Assembly: GCF_014852005.1 (NCBI RefSeq)
Contig: NZ_JACVAU010000002.1
Span: 620,001-684,000, forward strand
Direction of reading: 5' to 3'
Length of the DNA: 64,000 nt
Source of the DNA: Pseudoxanthomonas sp. PXM03
GTDB lineage: Bacteria; Pseudomonadota; Gammaproteobacteria; Xanthomonadales; Xanthomonadaceae
A program made the position numbers and the translations under genes. The notes under the pieces are model-generated. The model ran no database searches and was not told the DNA's origin. It saw only the letters and a program-made list of their open reading frames with translations. Numbering within the stretch: position 1 is the stretch's first letter; each line of letters begins with the position of its first letter. This document shows, one piece after another, positions 35,010-42,988 of the stretch.

Positions 35010-35058
35010 AGCACGTATCGCGGAAAAGCCACTTCGCTTGCAGGATCCGTGGGGGCAG

Positions 35059-35077
35059 GCTGAAGCCCCTACGACAG
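35059..35077. repeat. REP-like inner arm before the chpC stop
   Basis: GCTGAAGCCCCTACGACAG is another copy of the arm seen at 30434-30452 and 34231-34249. Together with the palindrome 50 bp earlier it fills the convergent rsmE-chpC gap, forming a likely REP pair (outer and inner elements). Confidence 0.6.
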
Positions 35078-35084
35078 CGACACC

Positions 35085-35555
35085 TCAGGCCGCGTTGGCC
35101 AGCGCGTCGCCGATCATCGATTCGACCACTTCCAGGTCGGGCAGCACGGCGGCTTCGTCACCGAGCAGCACGCGCACCTTCACCCCGACCGGCAGGTCTT
35201 CTTCAGTCGCGTCGGCCAGCAGGCCGTCACGCGGCACCGACACCAGACGCGGGAACGATGGCGTCAACAGCGCGAAGTACGGGCGATCTTTGTCGCCACT
35301 CAGCGCCTTCAGCACCACGATCTTGCTGTTGAGCGCCACCGGCTCGTTCGGATTGCCACTCAGGCGGCCGAACGCGACCAGCGGGACCGGCCAGCCATGC
35401 CAGTCGATCCGGCCCGGCAGCCAGTCGGGCATGTCGGCGATCGGCTCGACCGGCGCACGCGTGAGCACTTCGGCCACGGTGGCGTTGGGCAGCAGCAGGC
35501 GGTACTCGCCTGCCTGGATCAGGACGCCGCGGATTTCGTCGTTGGAATGGGCCAT
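35085..35555 (-). CDS. chpC: CheW-domain protein of the Pil-Chp system (ChpC-like)
   Basis: A 156-residue CheW-type adaptor: EIRGVLIQAGEYRLLLPNATVAEVL forms the first half, LPGRIDWHGWPVPLVAFGRL the conserved second strand pair, and IVVLKAL / YFALLTPSFPRLVSV the remainder. Such adaptors link receptor PilJ to the ChpA kinase. Last gene of the Pil-Chp run, 10 bp after the CheB-like gene, and position-matched to ChpC of Pseudomonas aeruginosa. Confidence 0.82.
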   Translation of the reverse strand: MAHSNDEIRGVLIQAGEYRLLLPNATVAEVLTRAPVEPIADMPDWLPGRIDWHGWPVPLVAFGRLSGNPNEPVALNSKIVVLKALSGDKDRPYFALLTPSFPRLVSVPRDGLLADATEEDLPVGVKVRVLLGDEAAVLPDLEVVESMIGDALANAA

Positions 35556-35565
35556 CGTATGTTCC

Positions 35566-36813
35566 TCAGAACCAGCGGTCGGTCAGGCGTTGCGCGAGCT
35601 GCATGGGCGCGGCCAGTTCGGCACCACGCGATGCCAGCGCCTTCGGTGCCACCGGGTCGTAGCAGCCGTCCTGCGACTGGCCCAGCACGAGCGCACCCTG
35701 CTCGCCCAGCGCGGCGACCGGATCCACCAGTGCGCTGTCGCTGCCGCTGAGCAGCAGCACCGCGCTGTCGGCGGGCGGCAGTTGCGGGATCATCGTGTGG
35801 ATCACGGCACCCGGGCGGAAGCTCACCACACCTGCATCGACAAAAGGCACCACGTCACCGGGCAGCACGTAGATGTGTCCCGCTTCGGCGGGTTTGCCGG
35901 CTTCGGCCAGCAACACCGGCATGTGCGCCACGCGCTCCATCTGCCGGACCAGGTTGTCGTAGCGGCCACCGTCCAGGCGCAGATGCACCAGCACCGGCTT
36001 GGGGAAGCCATCCGGCAACTCGGCCAGCAGCTTCCGCACCGCGTCGGGACCGCCGATGCCAGCGAAGACCAGCACGGCGCCCTGCACGCGCGCCGCACCC
36101 GTGGCACCGCCGGATTCCAGCGGTTCCAGTTCCAGCGTGGACAGGTCGAAGGTCGAAGCAGGCACTGGCGGCGGCGCCACGACGGGCGCTTCCGGGAGCG
36201 GCGGCGGCATGGAGGGTGCCGGCGCGGCAGCGGGCGCCGCGTCGACCGTGGCATGACGCAGCCAGTCGTCCGCGTCGATCACCTGTTCCGCGGCTGAGCG
36301 CGTCGCCAGGCCGCCGGTGTAGGCGAAATCATCACGCGGAAGTTCGAACGCGATGTCGGCCGCTTCTTCGAGGTGCAGCGAAATCTCCGCGCCCTCGTGC
36401 AATTGCGCGGGCGTCACCGGCAAGCCGGGTTCGAGCTGCAGGCCGACGTCTTCTTCGCGACCAGGCGGCAACACGTCCTGGTGCCCGTGCAGTTTCGCCG
36501 CCAGGTGCCGCGCCCAGCGCTGGGCTTCCCAGCCCTGGCGCCGCGCAGCCAATTCGGCTTCGTCGAAGATCACCGCGACCGCCGGGTCATGCAGCACGCT
36601 GTCGAAACGCTCCAGGCTGTCCTCGATGGCCGGTTCCAGCGCCACCAGCACCACCTGCGGCGCACTGCCGCCGAGGGCCTCCACATCGAGCGCATTGGGA
36701 TCGTCTTCCAGCACGATGTCAGCGCCGGCCTCATGCAGCGCCACACGCAGGCGCTCGCGCGCTTCGCCCGGCCGTGCCAGCAAGGCAACGCGTTTGGCTT
36801 CACTCACGGACAC
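35566..36813 (-). CDS. CheB-like protein (ChpB) without the canonical nucleophile
   Basis: A 415-residue protein at the chpB position: an N-terminal receiver-like domain (about 7-110) without a convincing phospho-acceptor, a Pro/Ala-rich linker (about 190-235), and a CheB-methylesterase-like domain (about 244-415). In CheB the nucleophile lies in a GASTGG loop; here the corresponding strand-loop reads FAGIGGPDA (250-258) with no Ser. A His (PVLVHL, about 273-278) and an Asp-containing LSGSDSALVDP segment near 350 partly echo the rest of the triad. It is probably not an active methylesterase but a scaffold or regulator. Overlaps the end of chpA by 14 bp. Confidence 0.75.
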   Translation of the reverse strand: MSVSEAKRVALLARPGEARERLRVALHEAGADIVLEDDPNALDVEALGGSAPQVVLVALEPAIEDSLERFDSVLHDPAVAVIFDEAELAARRQGWEAQRWARHLAAKLHGHQDVLPPGREEDVGLQLEPGLPVTPAQLHEGAEISLHLEEAADIAFELPRDDFAYTGGLATRSAAEQVIDADDWLRHATVDAAPAAAPAPSMPPPLPEAPVVAPPPVPASTFDLSTLELEPLESGGATGAARVQGAVLVFAGIGGPDAVRKLLAELPDGFPKPVLVHLRLDGGRYDNLVRQMERVAHMPVLLAEAGKPAEAGHIYVLPGDVVPFVDAGVVSFRPGAVIHTMIPQLPPADSAVLLLSGSDSALVDPVAALGEQGALVLGQSQDGCYDPVAPKALASRGAELAAPMQLAQRLTDRWF

Positions 36814-39800
36814 GGGCGATTCCCAGCAGGTCGTAGACGTTGCGCATCAGGTCAAGCTCCTGGTACGGCTTGCCCAGGTAACGCTGCACGCCGATATCGA
36901 AGGCGCGCTGGCGGTGCTTGTCGCCGGTACGCGACGTGATCATCACGATGGGCACGTCCTTGAAACGCGGATCGGCCTTCATCGCGGTGGCCAGCTCGTA
37001 ACCGTCCATGCGCGGCATTTCGATGTCCAGCAGCATCAGGTCGGGTACGCGCTCTTCCAGTTTCTCCAGCGCTTCGACGCCATCGCGCGCGGCGCTGACC
37101 TCGAAGTTGTGGCGTTCCAGCACGCGGCTGGTCACCTTGCGCATGGTCAGCGAGTCGTCCACCACCATCACCAGCGGCACCCGGCGCTGCTCGACCGCGG
37201 TGACCTGCTGCGTCGGCTGCTGCGGCTGCGCCAGATGGCGACGCACCAGCGGCGCGGCATCCAGGATCACCACCACGCTGCCGTCGCCGGTGATCGTGGC
37301 GCCGTAGATGCCGGGGATGGAGGCGATCTGCGGCCCCACCGGCTTGACCACGATCTCGCGATTGCCGAGCACCTGGTCGACCGCGACGGCCGCGCGCAGG
37401 TCGCCCGCGCGCACCAGCAACAGCGGCACCTGCGGCTGGCCTTCCGCCTTCGCCGGTCCCTGTCCCACCAGGTGGCCCAGGTTGTAGAGCGGATAGTCCT
37501 CGCCGGCGTAGTGGTAGCTGCCCACGCCCGCACTGAAGCGCGCGTGGCTGATGCGGCCGATGCCGCTGACCGCCGCCACGGGCACCGCGAACTGCGTTTC
37601 GCCGATCTGCACGAACACGGCCTGACTGACCGCCAGCGTCTGCGGCAGGCGCAGGGTAAAGGTCGCCCCCTTGCCCGGTATCGAATTGATTTCCAGCGAG
37701 CCGCCCAGCTGGCGCACCTCGTTGTACACCACGTCCATGCCCACGCCGCGGCCCGCCAACTGGCTGACCTGGTCGTAGGTGCTGAACCCGGGCTCCAGGA
37801 TCAGGCGGTCCAACGCGCTGTCGGGCAGCACTGCGCCCGGCTGCAGCAGACCGCGCTGCTCGGCGCGCTTGCGGATGGCATCACGGTTGAGGCCGGCACC
37901 GTCGTCGGATACCTCCAGCACCATTTCCGAGCCTTCGCGGCGCAGCGCCACGTGCACGGTGCCTTCTTCCGGCTTGCCGGCCTTGCGGCGTTCCTTGGGC
38001 CCTTCCAGCCCGTGTGCGACCGAGTTGCGCAGCAGGTGCTCCAGCGGCGCGGTCATGCGGTCCAGCACGTTGCGGTCCATTTCACCGTGCGTTCCGGAGA
38101 ACTGCAGGCTGACCTGCTTGTGCGTCTCGGTGGCGGCCTGCCTCAGCACGCGGCGCAGGCGCGGCACGATGCCTTCGAACGGCAGCATGCGCGCACGCAT
38201 CAGGCCATCCTGGAGCTCCGAACTGACGCGCGACTGCTGTTGCAGCAGGCCGTCGTACTGGCGCGCCAGGTCGTCGAGCACGCCCTGCAGGCCGCTGATG
38301 TCCGCCGCCGATTCGGCCAGCGCGCGGCTGAGCTGCTGCAGCGTGGAGAAGCGGTCCAGTTCCAGCGGATCGAACGTGGGGTCCTGCTTGTCGTGCTCGC
38401 GCTGGTAACGCGCGACGATCTGCGCCTCCGTCTCCAGGTCGAGACGGCGCAACTGATCGTGCATACGGATGTTGGTGCGGTCCAGTTCAGCCATCGCACC
38501 GCGGAACGCGCCCAGCTGCTGTTCGAGGCGGGCACGGTAGATCGCCACTTCGCCGGCGTTGTTGACCAGGCGATCCAGCAGGTCCGCGCGCACGCGTACC
38601 TGCTCCTGCTGACCCATCGGGAAGAACTCTTCCTCCACCGGGACCGCGACCTCGGTCTCGATCGGCGCCGACAACGGCGCCAGCTCGACCGGGGCGATGG
38701 ACGTTTCCGCCGCCGTCGACGTCTCGGGCAGTTCGATGCCGCGGGCGCGCGCATTGAACTCCGCGATCATGCCGTCCGGAATGGCGACGGCGCGACGCGC
38801 GGTGACGCGGGCGAGCTGTGCATGCAGCGTGTCGAAGCCGCGTTCCAGCAACTGGATGGCGCGACGGTCCAGCTCGGTGCGCTGGCCGGCGATCGATTCC
38901 AGCATCGATTCGATCGCGTGGCCCAGGTCGCCCACGGCGTGGATGCCGGCCATCCGGGCGCCGCCCTTGAGCGTGTGCAGATCGCGCTGCAGGCCAATGA
39001 TCAGCGCGCGGTCTTCCGGCGTTTCCCGCAACTTGGCGATCAGATCGTCGGAGTGGTCGAGCAGGTCGTTGCCTTCCTCGATGAAGATCTCGACCAGGTC
39101 CAGGTCGAGCCCGGTCAGGTCGAGGGCCTCTTCCGGCTCCGGCATGTCGGCGGGTGCACTGGTCACGGCAGACTCCTCGACTTCCACGGAGGCGACGACA
39201 TCGGACGGCGCTTGTTCGGCAGCTTCGAAGGCTTCCGCGTCTTCCGTTGTTTCAACCGGCTCGGCAGCGTCTTCGACAGGCGTGTGCTCCGCCGCGACGG
39301 CGTCGTCCACCACCGGCTCTTCCACGGTGCCATCGAAGCCGGTCGTCCCGTCGGCAACCTCGGTCGCCGCTTCTTCGATGGAGAGACTCTCGACTGCGGG
39401 CGCGTCGGCAACCTGTTCCGCAGTGCCGTGCTCTTCGACGATGGACGGCGTTACCTCGCCCATCGCGACCTCGTCATCCTGCGCCGCCACGCGCTCATCG
39501 GTGGCATCGGCGACGGACGCCGTTTCGTCGGTGACGTCGACGGTCACGACCGCATCGCCGGACGCTTCCACCGAACCAGGCTCACCTGCTTCCAGCACAT
39601 CCATCGCGGCAACGTCGGCGAGATCGGTCGCGTCGGTGATGTCGTCCGTGCTTCCGGTGCCTTCGGCGACCGCCACGTCCGTGATCGCGTCATCCGGCAC
39701 CAGCGCCGTGTCGACAACGACGGCTTCGGTTTCGACCAGGAACGCAGGCAAGTCGGCGTCCACCAGCAGCGCGTCATCGATCGGCTCGGCGAACGCGTCC

Positions 39801-42800
39801 TCTTCCTGCGCCTGTACTGCGGCTTCCAACGATGCGTCGGCAACGGCGGAGGACTCCATCTCGATCGTGGCGCCATCCGCCACCTCGGCATGAACGTCTT
39901 CGCCCGCCCCGGCCGGCGCCGCCGCGTGATCGACTTCCGATTGCCGTGCGCGAGGCAGGATCCGGTAGTCGATGTCGTAGAACGTCACGCCCTGCGATGC
40001 AGGCTGCTCCACGTCCGCCGGGGTGGTTTCCCCGGTGTGCAGCACTGCATCGGGTGCGGCATCGGCCGTTTCGACGACCGCATCTTCCGGCGTGGCGTCG
40101 TCCGCCATTCCGGTCGCGGCAAGATCGCCCGCACCGTTGGCGGCGTCGCTGTCGAGGTATGCGGACAGGTCCAGCGCGGACAACTCGATGTCGGACGGCG
40201 CGACCGGCGGTGCGATCGTCGGCATCTGGCCGACATAGGTGCCCTGGTGCGCGTCGTCGACGATCTGCGCGCCATGGCGCAGGTCGGGCAGGCTGTCGCG
40301 CAGCGCGGCGAGCTGGCCCGCCAGCGCCGCGAATACCGGGATGCGCGGCGACGGCGCCTGCAGGGCGGCGATGCTGCGGCGGATCGCCTGCGCGGTGTCG
40401 GCCAGTGCGGCCACGCCTTCCGGCGGTGGCGTCTCGCCCGCCGACAGCAGGCGTTTGACGTACTGCTCCGCAGACGAGGTGACATGGGTGATTTCCGGCA
40501 CGTCCGCCATCGCCAGCGCACCGTTCATCGTATGCACGGCGCGCAGCAGTTCTTCCGTGACCGGGGTGGCTTCCACCTGGGCCTTCTGCAGCCAGGTATC
40601 GACCGTGTCGAGATGGTTGTCGACCTCGGTCTCCAGGATCTCGCGCAGCACCGCATCGACGGACGCCGGCGTGCCTTCGGTCTCGGGTTCGAACACCGCA
40701 GGCACGTCTTCGGTGACCGGCACGGTCGTCTGCGCGAACGCCGGCTCGACGAAGTCCGCTTCCTCGTCCAGCACGGTCGGCTGGGCGCTGTAGTACGCCT
40801 CTTCGCCCGCGGCCAGGCGATCCGCCACGTCCTGCAGGCCGGCCAAGTCGGCCGTCACGCTGCCCTGGCCGCGCAGCGCGGCGTTGAGTTGCGGCAATGC
40901 GTCGCAAGCCTGTTCCAGCAGGACTTCCACCGCGTGGCTCGGCGCGCGCGTGCGGTCGAGCACGCGATTGAGCATGTTCTCGACCTTCCAGCTGAATTCG
41001 CCCAGCGTCTTGGCGCCCACCAGGCGTCCACTGCCCTTCAGGGTATGGAACACGCGGCGGATCGGGCGCAAACGATCGAAATCTTCGGGATTGCTGCGCC
41101 AGGCGGGCAGCAGCTGGCGCAGATTGACGATTTCCTCGTCGAACTCTTCGAGGAAGACGTCGCGGATCTCGTCGTCGATATCCGTGGCATCGCCGTCGAA
41201 GCCGCCCACCACGCTCGCCGCCGGCAGCGCGGCCGCCGCAGCGGCAATCTCGTGGCGCAGGTCGGGCAACGCATCGGCATCGATATCGACGATGTCCGGC
41301 GTCGCCTCGGACACGTCCGCGTCCGTTTCAGTGGGATCCACCGCAACGGGTGCCTCGTCGCTTTCCACCACGGGCGCGACTGTATCGTCCAGCGCGGACA
41401 CCGGCGAGGCCGCTCCGGCGTCACCGTCGGCCTCTTCGAAGCCCACCGGATCGAATGGATTGGCGCCGCCGGACACGGGCACGGCGGGCGTGACCTCGAT
41501 CGGTTCCAGCGACAGCCCGGCGAACGAGATTGGCGCGGGTGCTTCCGTTGCGGAGATGGACGCTTCGTCGGCCAGGGGCGCTTCGGCGATCGGCGCGACG
41601 ACGGGTGCCACCGCGACCGGCGGGATTGCTTCTTCAACCGCCGGGGCTTCGGGCGGCAGCGGCCAGTAGCGCAGGGCTTCCAGGCTGCCGCGGGTGATCT
41701 CGAGGATGTCCTCGCGATTCGGGCGGCGCTCGCGCAACGCTTCCAGGTAGTACTCGAGGCTGGCCATCGCATCGGCCAGGGTGTCCAGCTGCTGGCCGCC
41801 GGGCACGCGCTTCTTGCCGATCAGCTCGCCACTGACGTAACGGCGCACACCGATGACGTAGTCGCCCGCCTGCGCCAGTTCGAGCATGCGCAGCGCGCCC
41901 GCGACCTCGTCCAGCAGGCGCGGCACGTCGGTCAGTTCGGCATGGTCCCAGTTGGTTTCGATGAACGCGACGAAACGCTCGCGCGCACCGGCGAAATTGA
42001 TGATGGCCTCCTGCGCCAGCACTTCGACCGTGCGTTGCGATTCGGCCGTGCTGGGATCGGGCGCCGCATCGCCGGCACTGCCCAGGCGCGCGACCTGATC
42101 GTCCAGCGAGGCATCGACATACAGCAGTGCACCGGCGACATCGAGCAGCGTGCCTTCGTCCGCAGGACGGGCGCCCGCCACGACTTCGCGCAGGGTGTCG
42201 CGCTGCTGCATCACCACATCGCGCGCCACGCCCAGGCCCATCATGCCCAGGGTGTCGGCCACGTTGCCGAGTTCGGCAACCTGCGATTCGAGTTCCTGCG
42301 CCTCGCTGCCGGTGCGCAAATGCAGGTCCAGCGCGTCCTTCACGCGCAGGAGCTCTTCCTTGACCGCGTTGCCGACGGTATCGAGCAGTTCGCGGTTGCG
42401 CCCGCTGAGGCTGCTGCGCGCGTGGTCGATCTCGGCCTCGCTGGGCGTCGCGTCGTCGCGGGCACCTGGCGGGAACAGCATGCTTTCGTTGAGGCCCGAT
42501 GCGCCGCGCGATGCGCGGATCTCGTTGAGCAACGGCAGCAGCACGATGGGGATGTCCCGGTGGCCGTCCTGCAACCGTTCCAGGTAATCCGGCAACAGCA
42601 CGGCGCCGCGCATCAAGGTGGAGCAGGCTTCGTCCCGGTCGGCCACGCCGCCTTCCTGCAGCGCCTTGGCGAGCAGCTCCAGCTCTTCGGCCACCATCGC
42701 GGGCGCGTACAACTCCACCATGCGCAGCGTGCCTTGCACCTGGTGCAGGTAGCCGGCGCAGAAGCGCATGCGGCTGGTATCGGCGGGCGTTTCCACGAAG

Positions 42801-42898
42801 GCTTCGATTTCCTGCCGCACCAGGCGCAGGGTTTCGTCGAGCTCGGGCTTCACCCAGCCGAGCACGGCGTGGCTCATGGCTTCGCGCAGCGCACTCAT
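36800..42898 (-). CDS. chpA: Giant hybrid chemotaxis kinase ChpA/PilL
   Basis: A 2032-residue CheA-type kinase steering type IV pilus twitching and surface sensing. Order: N-terminal Hpt-like segment (HQVQGTLRMV, about 54), a second copy where the His is Asp (LDEVAGALRML, about 325), Hpt domains with HTLKGSGRL (about 618), HTMNGALAM (about 786) and HTLKGGARM (about 1305), separated by acidic linkers, the longest about residues 900-1260. Then come dimerisation, ATPase (NSVAHGLEGPKE, SDDGAGLNRD), CheW-like and C-terminal receiver domains (phospho-acceptor Asp in LMLLDIEMPRMDG, about 1955). The ATG seven bases after GGGAG is preferred to one 6 bp upstream. Pseudomonas ChpA has the same plan at about 2500 residues. 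Confidence 0.93.
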   Translation of the reverse strand: MSALREAMSHAVLGWVKPELDETLRLVRQEIEAFVETPADTSRMRFCAGYLHQVQGTLRMVELYAPAMVAEELELLAKALQEGGVADRDEACSTLMRGAVLLPDYLERLQDGHRDIPIVLLPLLNEIRASRGASGLNESMLFPPGARDDATPSEAEIDHARSSLSGRNRELLDTVGNAVKEELLRVKDALDLHLRTGSEAQELESQVAELGNVADTLGMMGLGVARDVVMQQRDTLREVVAGARPADEGTLLDVAGALLYVDASLDDQVARLGSAGDAAPDPSTAESQRTVEVLAQEAIINFAGARERFVAFIETNWDHAELTDVPRLLDEVAGALRMLELAQAGDYVIGVRRYVSGELIGKKRVPGGQQLDTLADAMASLEYYLEALRERRPNREDILEITRGSLEALRYWPLPPEAPAVEEAIPPVAVAPVVAPIAEAPLADEASISATEAPAPISFAGLSLEPIEVTPAVPVSGGANPFDPVGFEEADGDAGAASPVSALDDTVAPVVESDEAPVAVDPTETDADVSEATPDIVDIDADALPDLRHEIAAAAAALPAASVVGGFDGDATDIDDEIRDVFLEEFDEEIVNLRQLLPAWRSNPEDFDRLRPIRRVFHTLKGSGRLVGAKTLGEFSWKVENMLNRVLDRTRAPSHAVEVLLEQACDALPQLNAALRGQGSVTADLAGLQDVADRLAAGEEAYYSAQPTVLDEEADFVEPAFAQTTVPVTEDVPAVFEPETEGTPASVDAVLREILETEVDNHLDTVDTWLQKAQVEATPVTEELLRAVHTMNGALAMADVPEITHVTSSAEQYVKRLLSAGETPPPEGVAALADTAQAIRRSIAALQAPSPRIPVFAALAGQLAALRDSLPDLRHGAQIVDDAHQGTYVGQMPTIAPPVAPSDIELSALDLSAYLDSDAANGAGDLAATGMADDATPEDAVVETADAAPDAVLHTGETTPADVEQPASQGVTFYDIDYRILPRARQSEVDHAAAPAGAGEDVHAEVADGATIEMESSAVADASLEAAVQAQEEDAFAEPIDDALLVDADLPAFLVETEAVVVDTALVPDDAITDVAVAEGTGSTDDITDATDLADVAAMDVLEAGEPGSVEASGDAVVTVDVTDETASVADATDERVAAQDDEVAMGEVTPSIVEEHGTAEQVADAPAVESLSIEEAATEVADGTTGFDGTVEEPVVDDAVAAEHTPVEDAAEPVETTEDAEAFEAAEQAPSDVVASVEVEESAVTSAPADMPEPEEALDLTGLDLDLVEIFIEEGNDLLDHSDDLIAKLRETPEDRALIIGLQRDLHTLKGGARMAGIHAVGDLGHAIESMLESIAGQRTELDRRAIQLLERGFDTLHAQLARVTARRAVAIPDGMIAEFNARARGIELPETSTAAETSIAPVELAPLSAPIETEVAVPVEEEFFPMGQQEQVRVRADLLDRLVNNAGEVAIYRARLEQQLGAFRGAMAELDRTNIRMHDQLRRLDLETEAQIVARYQREHDKQDPTFDPLELDRFSTLQQLSRALAESAADISGLQGVLDDLARQYDGLLQQQSRVSSELQDGLMRARMLPFEGIVPRLRRVLRQAATETHKQVSLQFSGTHGEMDRNVLDRMTAPLEHLLRNSVAHGLEGPKERRKAGKPEEGTVHVALRREGSEMVLEVSDDGAGLNRDAIRKRAEQRGLLQPGAVLPDSALDRLILEPGFSTYDQVSQLAGRGVGMDVVYNEVRQLGGSLEINSIPGKGATFTLRLPQTLAVSQAVFVQIGETQFAVPVAAVSGIGRISHARFSAGVGSYHYAGEDYPLYNLGHLVGQGPAKAEGQPQVPLLLVRAGDLRAAVAVDQVLGNREIVVKPVGPQIASIPGIYGATITGDGSVVVILDAAPLVRRHLAQPQQPTQQVTAVEQRRVPLVMVVDDSLTMRKVTSRVLERHNFEVSAARDGVEALEKLEERVPDLMLLDIEMPRMDGYELATAMKADPRFKDVPIVMITSRTGDKHRQRAFDIGVQRYLGKPYQELDLMRNVYDLLGIARVRE

Positions 42899-42988
42899 GG
42901 GCATGCTCCCGCGGCGACGGCGGAACCGTCAGCCTCGCGCTGCTGGCAGGCGGGATGGCGTAGGAAGTTCATGTAGTGCGTCCCGTCC

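Noticed and set aside
36353-42976. A 2207-codon open frame on the plus strand
   Set aside because: It is exactly antisense to chpA. Its translation is His/Arg/Gln-rich without domains, a composition effect of GC-rich codons in the opposite frame. ChpA on the minus strand has clear Hpt, ATPase, CheW and receiver motifs.
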